A stretch of DNA of 64,000 nucleotides from Stutzerimonas stutzeri (lineage in GTDB: Bacteria; Pseudomonadota; Gammaproteobacteria; Pseudomonadales; Pseudomonadaceae): contig NZ_CP139348.1 of the NCBI RefSeq assembly GCF_038561965.1, positions 1,054,001 through 1,118,000 on the forward strand, given 5' to 3'. This document shows positions 34,191 through 43,459 of this stretch, piece by piece. The notes below the pieces were generated by a model that was not told where the DNA came from, did not search any database, and was given only the letters and a program-made list of their open reading frames with translations. Each line of letters opens with the position of its first letter. Position 1 is the stretch's first letter. The position numbers were made by a program, and so were the translations under genes.

Positions 34191-34940
34191 ATGCTGAGTG
34201 ACGAAGAACTGCTGCGCTACAGCCGGCAGATCCTGCTCAAGCAGGTCGATATCGAGGGCCAGCTTCGACTCAAGCAGAGCCGAGTGCTGATCGTTGGGCT
34301 TGGCGGGCTGGGTTCGCCGGTTGCGCTCTATCTGGCGGCTGCCGGGGTCGGTGAGCTGCATCTGGCGGACTTCGATACCCTGGATCTGACCAACCTGCAA
34401 CGACAAATCGCCCATGACACTCCATCGCTGGGGCTGCACAAGGTCGACTCGGCCATGCTCCGGCTGGAGGCACTTAACCCGCATGTACATCTGGTAGCTC
34501 ACCGCAGCGGTCTGGATGCCGACTCGCTGGAGGCGGCGGTCGCTCAGGTCGATCTTGTGCTCGATTGTACGGACAACTTCGGCATACGTGAGGCGGTCAA
34601 TGCCGCCTGTGTGAAGGCCAGGAAACCGCTGGTCAGCGGTGCGGCCATCCGCCTCGAAGGGCAACTGTCGGTATTCGATCCGCGCATCGAAACCAGCCCG
34701 TGCTACCACTGCTTGTACGGGCACGGTAGCGAAGCCGAGCTGACTTGCAGCGAGGCCGGTGTGATCGGTCCATTGGTGGGTATGGTTGGTAGTCTGCAGG
34801 CGCTGGAGGCGCTCAAGCTGCTGGCAGGTTTCGGTGAACCGCTGATTGGCCGGCTGCTCTTGATCGATGCCTTGGGTAGCCGATTCCGCGAAATGCGCGT
34901 CAAGCGCGACCCGCAATGCGCGGTGTGTGGTCGTGGCTGA
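34191..34940 (+). CDS. moeB: Molybdopterin-synthase adenylyltransferase MoeB / ThiF-family protein
   Basis: 249 residues of the E1-like family. The nucleotide site LIVGLGGLGSPVALYLAAAG, LTNLQRQIAH, and two CXXC zinc motifs (CYHC and CAVC, the latter at the C-terminus) are visible. MoeB adenylates the C-terminus of MoaD; ThiF does the same for ThiS. The two are hard to separate by sequence. In pseudomonads this position after prmC is usually called moeB. It overlaps murI by eight bases. Confidence 0.88.
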   Translation: MLSDEELLRYSRQILLKQVDIEGQLRLKQSRVLIVGLGGLGSPVALYLAAAGVGELHLADFDTLDLTNLQRQIAHDTPSLGLHKVDSAMLRLEALNPHVHLVAHRSGLDADSLEAAVAQVDLVLDCTDNFGIREAVNAACVKARKPLVSGAAIRLEGQLSVFDPRIETSPCYHCLYGHGSEAELTCSEAGVIGPLVGMVGSLQALEALKLLAGFGEPLIGRLLLIDALGSRFREMRVKRDPQCAVCGRG

Positions 34941-35727
34941 TTGCAACGCGCCCGTCGGCGTTTTCGATTCGGGGGTTGGCGGGCTCTCTGTGCTGCGCGA
35001 AATCCGCCATCGCCTGCCGCATGAGTCGCTGCTCTACCTGGCCGACAGCGCCCATGTGCCTTACGGCGAAAAGAGTCCGGACTACATTCGCGAGCGCTGC
35101 CGCGTCATCGCGGCCTTTCTCGTCGAGCAGGGTGCGAAGGCGTTGGTGGTTGCGTGCAATACCGCGACCGCTGCCGGGGTAGGCGAACTGCGCGAGTGCT
35201 ATCCGCAGATCCCGATCATTGCCATGGAGCCGGCCGTTAAGCCTGCTGCTCAGGCCACGCGGAGCGGTGTCGTCGGCGTGCTTGCCACTACCGGGACGCT
35301 GAAAAGCGCGAGGTTCGCCGCATTGCTGGATCGCTTCGCCGCCGATGTACGGGTTATCACTCAACCATGTCCCGGCTTGGTCGAGCGCATCGAGGCGGGC
35401 GATCTGGAAAGCGCCGAGACCCGCGCGATGCTGATCGGCTGGGTCGAACCGCTGCTGGCGCAGGGTTGTGACACGCTGATCCTTGGCTGCACGCATTACC
35501 CCTTCATCCGCCCGCTGCTGACGCAGGTGCTGCCTGCTGACGTCCGGCTTATTGATACCGGCGCAGCCGTCGCGCGGCACTTGGGTGAAATGCTGGCGGA
35601 GCGCCATTTACTTGCCGATGGAGAGGCTGCCCAGCGTTTCTATTGCAGTGGCGATCCGCAGCGAATGGCCGGTGTCCTGCCTATACTTTGGGGTGAAAAT
35701 GCCGAGGTTGAGTTCTTTTCTGGCTAG
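34933..35727 (+). CDS. murI: Glutamate racemase
   Basis: 264 residues from GTG 34933, inside the end of the moeB gene; another GTG at 34927 is possible. The two catalytic Cys motifs, VVACNTATAAG and ILGCTHYPFIRP, and the N-terminal VGVFDSGVGGLSVL are typical. It converts L-Glu to D-Glu for peptidoglycan. The overlap suggests translational coupling with moeB. Confidence 0.95.
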   Translation: MADCNAPVGVFDSGVGGLSVLREIRHRLPHESLLYLADSAHVPYGEKSPDYIRERCRVIAAFLVEQGAKALVVACNTATAAGVGELRECYPQIPIIAMEPAVKPAAQATRSGVVGVLATTGTLKSARFAALLDRFAADVRVITQPCPGLVERIEAGDLESAETRAMLIGWVEPLLAQGCDTLILGCTHYPFIRPLLTQVLPADVRLIDTGAAVARHLGEMLAERHLLADGEAAQRFYCSGDPQRMAGVLPILWGENAEVEFFSG

Positions 35728-35811
35728 GAACTCCCAACGCAGCCCGGTTTCTCAAGTGATGCTGGCAATAAAATAACCAAACAAACACAGTGTTTTTATA
35801 AGGACGTTCCC

Positions 35812-36330
35812 ATGAAAAAACTGTTTTCCCTCGCTGCCGTGGCGGCGCTTTCCGTAGGGCAAATGGCAGCTGCCCACGCGGTAGACTTTACCGTTGCGGT
35901 CGGCCAGACCGACGAGTCGACCATGACCTACCGTCTGGGCGCGCAGTTCGACTTCGGCACCAGCTGGTTCCAGACTCGCGTGGGTCGGCTGACTGGTTAT
36001 TGGGATGCCGGCTACACCTACTGGGAGGGTGACGAGTCGTCGAGCAACCACAGCATTTCGCTGGCTCCGGTATTCGTCTACGAGTTCGCCGGTGAGTCAG
36101 TAAAACCCTACGTCGAGGCGGGTATCGGCGTCGCCGCGTTCGAGAACACTGAGGTAGAAGGCAACCGCCTGGGTTCATCGTTCCAGTTCGAGGATCGGTT
36201 CGGCGCTGGTCTGCGTTTTGCTGGTGGTCATGAAGTGGGCGTGCGTGCGATCCATTACTCCAACGCTGGCATCAAGAAGCCGAATGACGGCATCGAAAGC
36301 TACGCCTTGCATTACCGGATGGCTTTCTAA
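35812..36330 (+). CDS. pagL: Lipid A 3-O-deacylase, PagL family
   Basis: 172 residues with a signal peptide (cut near AAAHA/VDF) and a small outer-membrane beta-barrel. The catalytic set is visible as AIHYSNAGIKKPNDGIE: His148, Ser150 and Glu162 in the precursor, matching the PagL His-Ser-Glu triad with the conserved Asn and Pro-Asn. It removes the 3-O-acyl chain of lipid A, altering TLR4 recognition and membrane properties. It follows murI by 84 bases. AAGGACG precedes the ATG. Confidence 0.88.
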   Translation: MKKLFSLAAVAALSVGQMAAAHAVDFTVAVGQTDESTMTYRLGAQFDFGTSWFQTRVGRLTGYWDAGYTYWEGDESSSNHSISLAPVFVYEFAGESVKPYVEAGIGVAAFENTEVEGNRLGSSFQFEDRFGAGLRFAGGHEVGVRAIHYSNAGIKKPNDGIESYALHYRMAF

Positions 36331-36388
36331 GCCATATCGGTGGCATCGCTGCAGGGCTTTCCAGAGCCCTGCTGCTCCGCCAGACGGC

Positions 36389-36700
36389 TCAGCGATAGGC
36401 TGTGGCCGTACCCTTGCGCTCTTCGCGACAATCATCCGACCCCAGTTCGAACTCCCTGCAGATCAGTGGACGATTCTCATAGATCGTGCAGCGCATGCTG
36501 TCCCGGTCTAGCGCTGCGCACCAGCCGTCTTCCAGCCGCAGCATCACTTCGCCCCCCCAGCGGTCAGTCTCGATAAAGCGTTCAGGCACGCCGGTGTCGC
36601 TGAACAGCAATACTTCAAGACGGCAGCAGCAGGCCGCGCACGTAGCGCAGCTCACTGCCGTGTCTTCGAGTTGCTGGTGAGAAATGGTCGAATCGTTCAT
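36389..36700 (-). CDS. YkgJ-family cysteine cluster protein
   Basis: 103 residues with an N-terminal Cys cluster (SCATCAACCCRLEV, Cys18-26) and two further Cys (MRCTIYENRPLICREFE), the pattern of the CxxCxxCC family thought to bind zinc or an iron-sulfur cluster. No enzymatic role is established for this family. It is cytosolic and has no signal peptide. Confidence 0.85.
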   Translation of the reverse strand: MNDSTISHQQLEDTAVSCATCAACCCRLEVLLFSDTGVPERFIETDRWGGEVMLRLEDGWCAALDRDSMRCTIYENRPLICREFELGSDDCREERKGTATAYR

Positions 36701-36762
36701 GGCGCCAGTCTAGCCGATTTAGCTCAACCGGGAGGGCGCAAGAGGGCCAGTGGGCCCGTGAC

Positions 36763-36787
36763 GGCACCAGCGGCGGCGGCTGGTGCC
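36763..36787 (-). other. Stem-loop downstream of the uracil permease gene
   Basis: GGCACCAGC (36763-36771) pairs with GCTGGTGCC (36779-36787), eight bases after the permease stop on the minus strand and with no T-run. It is a possible transcript-end stabiliser. Confidence 0.45.
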
Positions 36788-36794
36788 CTGTACG

Positions 36795-38054
36795 TCATGG
36801 TTCTTCTTTCAGCTGCTTGTTGCGCCAGCCTTCGCCGCCCGGAAGCAGGAGGTTGAGCAGTAGCGCTACGATCGCGCACAGCGAAATGCCGGAGAGAGTG
36901 AATTCACCGTAGCCGATGGCCATGCCGCCGATGCCGAACACCAACGTCACCGACACGATGATCAGGTTACGGGCTTCGGAGAGGTCCACCTGATGGCGAA
37001 TAAGTGTGCTCAGGCCAACCACCGCAATCGAGCCGAACAGCAGGCAGAGGATGCCGCCCATCACTGGGACCGGGATGCTGAGAAGACCAGCACCAAACTT
37101 GCCGATGAAAGCCAGTGTGATTGCAAACATCGCTGCCCAAGTCATGATTTTCGGATTGTAGTTCTTAGTCAGCATCACAGCGCCGGTCACCTCCGCATAG
37201 GTGGTGTTGGGTGGGCCGCCGAACAGTCCTGCCGCGGATGTGGCTACGCCGTCGCCCAGCAGCGTGCGGTGCAAACCGGGCTTTTTGACGTAGTTGTTAC
37301 CCGTCACGCTGCCGATGGCCACTACGCCGCCGATATGCTCGATGGCTGGTGCCAGCGCGACTGGAACCATGAACAGGATCGCGCCTATGTTGAATTCGGG
37401 CGTAACGAAATTGGGCACGGCCAGCCAGGGCGCAGCGGCAATACCACTGGTATCGACTACGCCGAACGCGAATGAAAGCCCGTAGCCGACCGCGACCCCA
37501 GCGAGAATTGGCACTAGCCGGAAAAGCCCCTTGCCCAGCACTGCCACCAGCAAGGTGGTGATCAGGGCTGGCATCGAAATAAGCATCGCCGTCTGGTATG
37601 GAATCAGCTGTGCGCTGCCGTCACCAGCCTTGCCCATCGCCATGTTTACCGCTACAGGCGACAGCGCTAGGCCGATCGAGATGATCACTGGGGCGATGAC
37701 CACCGGCGGCAGCAGGCGGTCGATGAAGCCCGGCCCCTTCAGGCGCACGGCAAAGCCGAGCAGCATGTAGACCAGCCCGGCAGCAACCACGCCGCCCATG
37801 ACCGCCGGGAGGCCAAACTCACCCTTCGCGGCGATGATCGGGGCAATGAACGCGAAACTGGATGCCAGGAAAACCGGCACCTGGCGGCGTGTGATCACCT
37901 GGAACAGCAAGGTTCCGAGGCCGGCGGTGAACAGCGCCACGTTGGGGTCCATGCCGGTGATCAGCGGCATCAGCACCAGCGCGCCGAAGGCGACGAATAG
38001 CATCTGCGCGCCAGCCAGCACCTGCCGGCCAAGCGGCTCGTCGGTATGCGACAT
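36795..38054 (-). CDS. uraA: Uracil:proton symporter (uracil permease)
   Basis: 419 residues with about 12-14 membrane stretches, of the NCS2 nucleobase transporter family. Characteristic parts are LFVAFGALVLMPLITGMDPN, the transport-site EHIGG in LAPAIEHIGGVVAIG, and GLFGGPPNTTYAEVTGA. It lies two bases after upp and imports uracil for that enzyme. The pair is a salvage operon transcribed from upp. Confidence 0.95.
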   Translation of the reverse strand: MSHTDEPLGRQVLAGAQMLFVAFGALVLMPLITGMDPNVALFTAGLGTLLFQVITRRQVPVFLASSFAFIAPIIAAKGEFGLPAVMGGVVAAGLVYMLLGFAVRLKGPGFIDRLLPPVVIAPVIISIGLALSPVAVNMAMGKAGDGSAQLIPYQTAMLISMPALITTLLVAVLGKGLFRLVPILAGVAVGYGLSFAFGVVDTSGIAAAPWLAVPNFVTPEFNIGAILFMVPVALAPAIEHIGGVVAIGSVTGNNYVKKPGLHRTLLGDGVATSAAGLFGGPPNTTYAEVTGAVMLTKNYNPKIMTWAAMFAITLAFIGKFGAGLLSIPVPVMGGILCLLFGSIAVVGLSTLIRHQVDLSEARNLIIVSVTLVFGIGGMAIGYGEFTLSGISLCAIVALLLNLLLPGGEGWRNKQLKEEP

Positions 38055-38056
38055 GC

Positions 38057-38695
38057 TCAGATGTCCTTCTGCTTAGTGCCGAAGATCTTGTCGCCGGCAT
38101 CGCCTAAGCCCGGGACGATGTAGCCGTGCTCGTCGAGACGCTCATCGATGGATGCGGTGAAAATCAGCACGTCGGGGTGCGCGTGTTCCACGGCGGCGAT
38201 GCCTTCCGGGGCGGCGACTAGCACCAGCGCGCGAATCTCCTTGCAACCGGCTTTTTTCAGCATATCGATAGTGGCGACCATCGAACCGCCGGTGGCTAGC
38301 ATCGGGTCGATGATGATTGCCAGGCGTTGTTCGATTTCCGGAACCAGCTTTTCCAGGTAGGTCTGCGCCTTTAGCGTTTCCTCGTTGCGCGCGATGCCCA
38401 CTGCGCTGACCTTGGCGCCTGGGATCAGGCTGAGCACGCCGTCGAGCATGCCGATGCCGGCACGCAGAATGGGTACGACTGTGATCTTTTTGCCGGAAAT
38501 CTTCTCTACCTGCACCGGGCCGCACCAACCATCGATGTTGTAGTGTTCCAGCGGCAGATCCGAGGTCGCTTCATAGGTGAGGATCGAACCCACTTCCTGA
38601 GCCAGTTCACGGAAGTTCTTGGTGCTGATATCGGCGCGGCGCATAAGGCCGAGCTTGTGGCGGATCAGCGGGTGGCGGATCTCTCGAATGGGCAT
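38057..38695 (-). CDS. upp: Uracil phosphoribosyltransferase
   Basis: 212 residues. The start IREIRHPLIRHKLGLMR, the PRPP loop IIDPMLATGGSM (near residue 130) and the C-terminal GYIVPGLGDAGDKIFGT uracil-binding flap are all diagnostic. It makes UMP from uracil and PRPP. The 250-base divergent region to hpt (38696-38945) should hold promoters for both, but no clear operator was seen. Confidence 0.97.
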   Translation of the reverse strand: MPIREIRHPLIRHKLGLMRRADISTKNFRELAQEVGSILTYEATSDLPLEHYNIDGWCGPVQVEKISGKKITVVPILRAGIGMLDGVLSLIPGAKVSAVGIARNEETLKAQTYLEKLVPEIEQRLAIIIDPMLATGGSMVATIDMLKKAGCKEIRALVLVAAPEGIAAVEHAHPDVLIFTASIDERLDEHGYIVPGLGDAGDKIFGTKQKDI

Positions 38696-38945
38696 TGTGG
38701 GCTCCGGCGGGCAAATAAACCGGCTTAGATTAAAGCATCGTCGGGTCAGCGGCTATTCGCGCGTCATCCAGCCGCCAGACTTGCTGCGCACGGCGCGGGT
38801 GGGTATCTTCCACGCCCTTTCGCGGACCGCTGAAAGTAGGCTGTTCGGTCAGGTTTTTCGCTGTTCAGGTATGGCGATTCAACCGCGTGAGCTGCCTGTG
38901 TCATTTTCGGCGCTCTAACACTCATCTTCTGAGGGAAACCGCATC

Positions 38946-39503
38946 ATGTCCGTCGATCTCGCACATATCCGCCAAGTCATGGCGGAGGCAGACTGCCTGT
39001 ACACCGAAGAGCAAGTGGAAGCAGCGATCAGCAAGGTCGCGGAAACGATCAATGGCGAGCTGGCTGATCGGAACCCGGTTGTCTTCTGTGTGATGAACGG
39101 CGGCCTGATCTTCTCCGGCAAGCTGGTGCCGAAGCTGAATTTCCCGCTTGAACTGTCCTACCTGCATGCGACCCGTTACCGTAACGAAACCAGCGGTGGT
39201 GAGCTATTCTGGAAGGCCAAGCCGGAAATTTCATTTATTGATCGCGACGTGCTGATCATCGATGACATCTTGGATGAAGGCCATACGCTTGGTGCAATCA
39301 TCGACTTCTGTCGGCATGCAGGTGCTGCGGATGTGCATACGGCGGTACTGATCGACAAGGAGCACGAGCGCAAGGCGCGCCCTGACCTGAAGGCTGATTA
39401 CGTCGGGCTCAGTTGCATTGACCGCTACATTTTCGGTTACGGCATGGACTACAAGGGTTACTGGCGTAACGCGCCGGGGATCTATGCAGTGAAAGGGCTG
39501 TAA
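38946..39503 (+). CDS. hpt: Hypoxanthine-guanine phosphoribosyltransferase
   Basis: 185 residues of the type I phosphoribosyltransferase family. The PRPP loop VLIIDDILDEGHTLGAI is near residues 101-117, and VFCVMNGGLIFSG and DYVGLSCIDRYIFGYGMDY are typical of purine enzymes. It salvages hypoxanthine and/or guanine to IMP/GMP. It is transcribed away from upp. ATG 38946 follows a weak GAGGGAAACC site. Confidence 0.93.
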   Translation: MSVDLAHIRQVMAEADCLYTEEQVEAAISKVAETINGELADRNPVVFCVMNGGLIFSGKLVPKLNFPLELSYLHATRYRNETSGGELFWKAKPEISFIDRDVLIIDDILDEGHTLGAIIDFCRHAGAADVHTAVLIDKEHERKARPDLKADYVGLSCIDRYIFGYGMDYKGYWRNAPGIYAVKGL

Positions 39504-40017
39504 GCGTTCCCCGTTAACCTCACTGAGGCCGCCGCGCACCTGCAATGGGTGCGCCGGCAACATAGGTGAATTGCGAGCCGTTTGTTTGCGTTCGTAGGTG
39601 CACTTTCACGCTAGTTGTCTGGACTATCGCTCCGGCCCGCTACATCGGCGCTTAGCGCTGATTCCTCTCCCTGTTTCGTTTCGCCCCACTCGCCTGACGA
39701 AGGTAACGCATAGGCGTCGTTGCGGCAGTTTTTTGCGCGAGTATCTGTTGCGCTACGCCGCCGCGTTCCGCACACCGGCTGGGAAGTCATTCGACGGTTT
39801 TGGGGAGTGATATCGCCGTCATGAATTGAACTTTAGGATAACTGGCCAGCATTTCTTCACGGCGGGGAGCGCAAAGGCTCTGCGGCGGGCTTTGCGGCCT
39901 TTGCAATCACGGCTAAGCTCAGGAAGTCCTTATTGCGCGTGGCCCGACGTGATCGCGCTGAAAGCCACTGCTGGAAAGGCTATTAACACTAAAGGATTAC
40001 ACGCTAAATCAAACCTT

Positions 40018-40062
40018 AGTGCGCTTAACCCTACCTCGAGGTCTGGGTAGGGTTGACGCACT
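40018..40062 (+). promoter_or_regulatory. Long imperfect hairpin in the leader of the DUF1302 gene
   Basis: AGTGCG (40018-40023) pairs with CGCACT (40057-40062), and AACCCTACC (40027-40035) pairs with GGTAGGGTT (40046-40054), with a short internal bulge and a ten-base loop. It ends ten bases before the AGGAG ribosome-binding site at 40073-40077. It could control translation or be an operator. The remainder of the gap 39504-40017 holds no gene or RNA that I can support. Confidence 0.5.
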
Positions 40063-40084
40063 TCGAACCAACCAGGAGCGCCTC

Positions 40085-41884
40085 ATGACAAAAACAACAA
40101 GGCAAGGAATCTTCCAGCCGAAGTCTCTAGCTCTCGCCGTCGCGCTGAGCATCGCTGCCCCGGCATACGCCGTGAACTTCAATATCGGTGAAATCGAAGG
40201 TCAGTTCGATTCTTCCATGTCCATCGGCGCCAGCTGGTCGACCACTGACCGGGATATGGATCTGGTAGGTATCAACAATGGGGGAACGGGCTACACCCAA
40301 ACTGGGGATGATGGGCGCCTGAACTTCAAGAAGGGCGAAACCTTCTCGAAAATCTTCAAGGGCGTTCATGATCTTGAACTCCGCTATCGGGATAGCGGTG
40401 CCTTCGTTCGCGGCAAATATTGGTATGACTTTGAGCTGAAGGACGAGAGCCGGTTGTTCAAGGACATTAGTGACAGCAATCGTAAAGAAGCTGCCCAGTC
40501 TTCGGGTGCGCAGATTCTGGATGCGTTCGTTTATCACAACTACGCGCTAGGCGATTTGCCAGGCACTGTCCGCGTTGGCCGGCAGGTTGTCAGTTGGGGC
40601 GAAAGTACCTTCATCGGCAACAGCATCAACTCAATTAACCCGCTGGATGCGGCCGCATTTCGCCGCCCCGGAGCCGAGATCAAAGAGGGCTTGATTCCGG
40701 TCAACATGTTTTACATTTCGCAGAGCCTGAGTGATCGCCTGAGCATGGAGGCGTTCTATCAGCTGGAGTGGGACCAGACCATCGCCGATAACTGCGGCAC
40801 GTTCTTCGCTGTAGATGTTGTTCAGGATGGTTGCGACAACAACTACCATGCTGGCAATTACTCCCCAGCGCTCGCGCAGTTGGCGGGCCTTGCTGGCTTC
40901 TACGGCCAAGGTTTTGACTATACGACTGAGGGTATCGTACTTCCCCGTGCCGGGGATCGTGATGCTCGGGACTCAGGCCAGTTCGGTTTGGCGCTGCGTT
41001 GGCTGGGTGACGCGACGGAGTATGGTGCGTATTTCATGAACTACCATAGCCGTACGCCAAACCTCAGTACTCAGAGCGCAGGCCTTGCTACAGCACTGGC
41101 ACTTGGCGACATTATGGCGGGCGCTGGCCCATTTGCTGCAGACGCCGCGCGGGCTGTAATGCTAGGTAATGGTAGCTATTACCTTGAATATCCGGAAGAT
41201 ATTCAGCTGTATGGCCTTAGCTTTTCTACCACGTTGCCTTCAGGTACCGCTTGGTCTGGGGAAATCAGCTACCGCCCTAACGCGCCGTTGCAGATCAATA
41301 CCCAGGACGTAACCAGAGCATTGCTTAATCCGATTGCGCCTGGGACGTCTCCGATTGACAGCAGCTTCGGCGCGGAGAATCGCGGATACAACCGCAAAGA
41401 GATCACCCAGATACAGACCACCTTTACCCATTTCTTCGATCAAGTACTGGGGGCTGGCCGTGTCACTGTTGTGGGTGAAATTGGCTATGCCCACGTAGGT
41501 GGTCTAGAGAGTACTAGTGAACTTCGTTACGGACGCGATGCTATTTATGGTACGCCAGATGATCCGCTGGCACTCGCCGACTACGGCCGCCACGGCTTCG
41601 TAACCGCCAACTCCTGGGGCTACCGCCTGCGCGCTGTTGCTGATTACAACAACGTCTTCGCTGGGATTAACTTCAAACCTAACGTGTCGTTCTCCCATGA
41701 CGTTGATGGTTACGGTCCGAATGGTCTGTTCAACGAAGGTGCTAAGGCCGTTAGCGTTGGTCTGGACGCCGAATACCAGAACACCTACACCGCCAGCTTG
41801 TCTTACACCGATTTCTTCGGGGGGGACTTCAACACGCTGGTTGATCGCGACTTCCTCGCGTTCAGCGTGGGCGTGAACTTCTAA
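40085..41884 (+). CDS. DUF1302 family outer-membrane protein
   Basis: 599 residues from ATG 40085. After a basic start the signal peptide is LALAVALSIAAPAYA, then a beta-rich protein with many alternating strands ending in AFSVGVNF (aromatic C-terminus), as in outer-membrane barrels. Marks of DUF1302 are the N-terminal NFNIGEIEGQFDSSMSIGASW, a DLELRYRDSGAFVRGKYWYD strand and RVGRQVVSWGESTFIGNS. Members are usually paired with a DUF1329 protein, as here. Their substrate is not established; export or transport of hydrophobic compounds has been suggested. Two Cys (near residues 238 and 250) could form a loop disulfide. Confidence 0.85.
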   Translation: MTKTTRQGIFQPKSLALAVALSIAAPAYAVNFNIGEIEGQFDSSMSIGASWSTTDRDMDLVGINNGGTGYTQTGDDGRLNFKKGETFSKIFKGVHDLELRYRDSGAFVRGKYWYDFELKDESRLFKDISDSNRKEAAQSSGAQILDAFVYHNYALGDLPGTVRVGRQVVSWGESTFIGNSINSINPLDAAAFRRPGAEIKEGLIPVNMFYISQSLSDRLSMEAFYQLEWDQTIADNCGTFFAVDVVQDGCDNNYHAGNYSPALAQLAGLAGFYGQGFDYTTEGIVLPRAGDRDARDSGQFGLALRWLGDATEYGAYFMNYHSRTPNLSTQSAGLATALALGDIMAGAGPFAADAARAVMLGNGSYYLEYPEDIQLYGLSFSTTLPSGTAWSGEISYRPNAPLQINTQDVTRALLNPIAPGTSPIDSSFGAENRGYNRKEITQIQTTFTHFFDQVLGAGRVTVVGEIGYAHVGGLESTSELRYGRDAIYGTPDDPLALADYGRHGFVTANSWGYRLRAVADYNNVFAGINFKPNVSFSHDVDGYGPNGLFNEGAKAVSVGLDAEYQNTYTASLSYTDFFGGDFNTLVDRDFLAFSVGVNF

Positions 41885-41987
41885 GGAGTGTTGCCCTGAT
41901 GTCCGGCTGGCGAGGAAGCGCCGGTCGGGCGATAGCGATAGGCATCGCATCCGGCCGCATAACAAGATCAAGAGGAACTGGAATCGT

Positions 41988-43349
41988 ATGAAAACAACAA
42001 GAAAGCTATTCAGTGTCTTGGCCTTCTCTCTGCTTGCGAGCAGTGTGATGGCTGCCGTTTCCCCTGAAGAAGCCGCCAAGCTCGGTACATCACTGACGCC
42101 GCTGGGCGCGGAAAAAGCCGGTAACGCTGACGGCAGCATCCCTGAGTGGACCGGTGGTCTCAAGACCGACGCCGCGCCGCTCAAGAACGGGCATCTGACC
42201 AATCCCTTCAAGGACGAACAGCCCAAGTTCGTCATCACCGCGCAGAATGCCGAGCAGTACAAGGACAAGCTGACTGCAGGCCAGATGGCGATGTTCAAAC
42301 GCTATCCGGAAACCTACAAGATTCGCGTGTTCCCCACTCACCGGTCGGTCGCCGTGCCGGATGAAATCTACGAAGCTGCGAAGAAGAGTGCGGTGAATAC
42401 CGAACTCGTCGAGGGCGGTAACGGTATCGCCAACTTCACCGACAGTCGCTATTACGCATTTCCGATCCCTAAAAACGGGCTGGAAGTAGTGTGGAACCAC
42501 ATTACTCGCTATCGCGGCGGCAACGTGCGTCGCAATATCGTTCAGGCCACTCCGCAAACCAATGGCAGCTACACCATGGTCCACTTTGAGGACGAGGTGG
42601 CGTTTCCACTGGGTATGGCTGACCTGGATCCGGAGCGCGCCAAGAACGCGCTGCTGTTCTTCAAGCAACGTGTGACGGCACCGTCCCGCCTGGCCGGTAA
42701 CGTACTGCTGGTGCATGACTCGTTGGATCAGGTGAAGGAGCCGCGTCAGGCCTGGATCTACAACGCCGGTCAGCGTCGTGTTCGCCGTGCGCCACAGGTT
42801 GCATATGACGGCCCAGGTACCGCTTCTGACGGCATGCGCACCACCGATAACTTCGATATGTTCAGTGGCGCACCAGATCGTTATGACTGGAAGCTGGTCG
42901 GCAAGAAAGAACTCTTCGTGCCGTACAACAGCTACGAAATTGCATCCAGCGACCTGAAGTACAAGGATGTGATCAAGGCCGGTCACGTCAATCAGGACTT
43001 GGCGCGTTATGAGCTTCACCGTGTTTGGGAAATCGAAGCCACACTCAAGAGTGGCGAGCGCAACATCTACGCCAAGCGTCGGTTCTTCGTTGATGAAGAC
43101 AGCTGGACCATTGTCCAGTCGGAACTGTATGACGGTCGTGGCCAGCTCTGGCGTGTAGGTGAAGCCCATTCGCTGCAGTACTACCAGCACAAGGTCCCGG
43201 CTTACGCTTTCGAAGCGCTCTACGACATCATTTCTGGCCGCTACATCGCGATCGGTATGAGCAACGAGGAGAAGCCTCACGAGTACGGCTACCGTGCCTC
43301 GGCTCGAGACTTCACGCCGGCTGCGCTGCGCAATGCGGGGGTGCGCTGA
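41988..43349 (+). CDS. DUF1329 domain-containing periplasmic/outer-membrane-associated protein
   Basis: 453 residues with a signal peptide (LLASSVMA/AVSPEEA) and the DUF1329 body: GSIPEWTGGLKT near residue 50, NPLKDE-like region, RRNIVQATPQTNG, and the C-terminal SGRYIAIGMSNEEKP. No membrane helices follow the signal, so it is secreted to the periplasm. It is 103 bases after the DUF1302 gene with AGAGGAAC before its ATG, and the two are almost always co-encoded. Function unproven; a role as a carrier feeding the DUF1302 barrel is inferred. Confidence 0.85.
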   Translation: MKTTRKLFSVLAFSLLASSVMAAVSPEEAAKLGTSLTPLGAEKAGNADGSIPEWTGGLKTDAAPLKNGHLTNPFKDEQPKFVITAQNAEQYKDKLTAGQMAMFKRYPETYKIRVFPTHRSVAVPDEIYEAAKKSAVNTELVEGGNGIANFTDSRYYAFPIPKNGLEVVWNHITRYRGGNVRRNIVQATPQTNGSYTMVHFEDEVAFPLGMADLDPERAKNALLFFKQRVTAPSRLAGNVLLVHDSLDQVKEPRQAWIYNAGQRRVRRAPQVAYDGPGTASDGMRTTDNFDMFSGAPDRYDWKLVGKKELFVPYNSYEIASSDLKYKDVIKAGHVNQDLARYELHRVWEIEATLKSGERNIYAKRRFFVDEDSWTIVQSELYDGRGQLWRVGEAHSLQYYQHKVPAYAFEALYDIISGRYIAIGMSNEEKPHEYGYRASARDFTPAALRNAGVR

Positions 43350-43374
43350 TTTACTGACATTTAGCAGATGAATA

Positions 43375-43403
43375 AGGCGGCCAAGTTGGCCGCCTTTTTT
43401 TTT
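43375..43403 (+). terminator. Rho-independent terminator after the DUF1302-DUF1329 operon
   Basis: GGCGGCCA pairs with TGGCCGCC around a tight loop, followed by nine T residues (43395-43403). It cleanly ends the operon before the regulator gene. Confidence 0.9.
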
Positions 43404-43431
43404 GTCGAGAAGCAGTGGATGATAATTTCCA

Positions 43432-43459
43432 CTTGGTGCTTGGTGCTTGGTGCTTGGTG
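43432..43459. repeat. Tandem heptamer repeat (CTTGGTG x4)
   Basis: Four perfect copies of CTTGGTG, in the untranslated region between the terminator and the LuxR-type regulator. The repeat lies 155-182 bases before the preferred start of that gene. Confidence 0.9.

Noticed and set aside
39598..39810. 70-codon frame in the gap between hpt and the DUF1302 gene
   Set aside because: No ribosome-binding site, no recognisable domain, and biased composition. Treated as non-coding.
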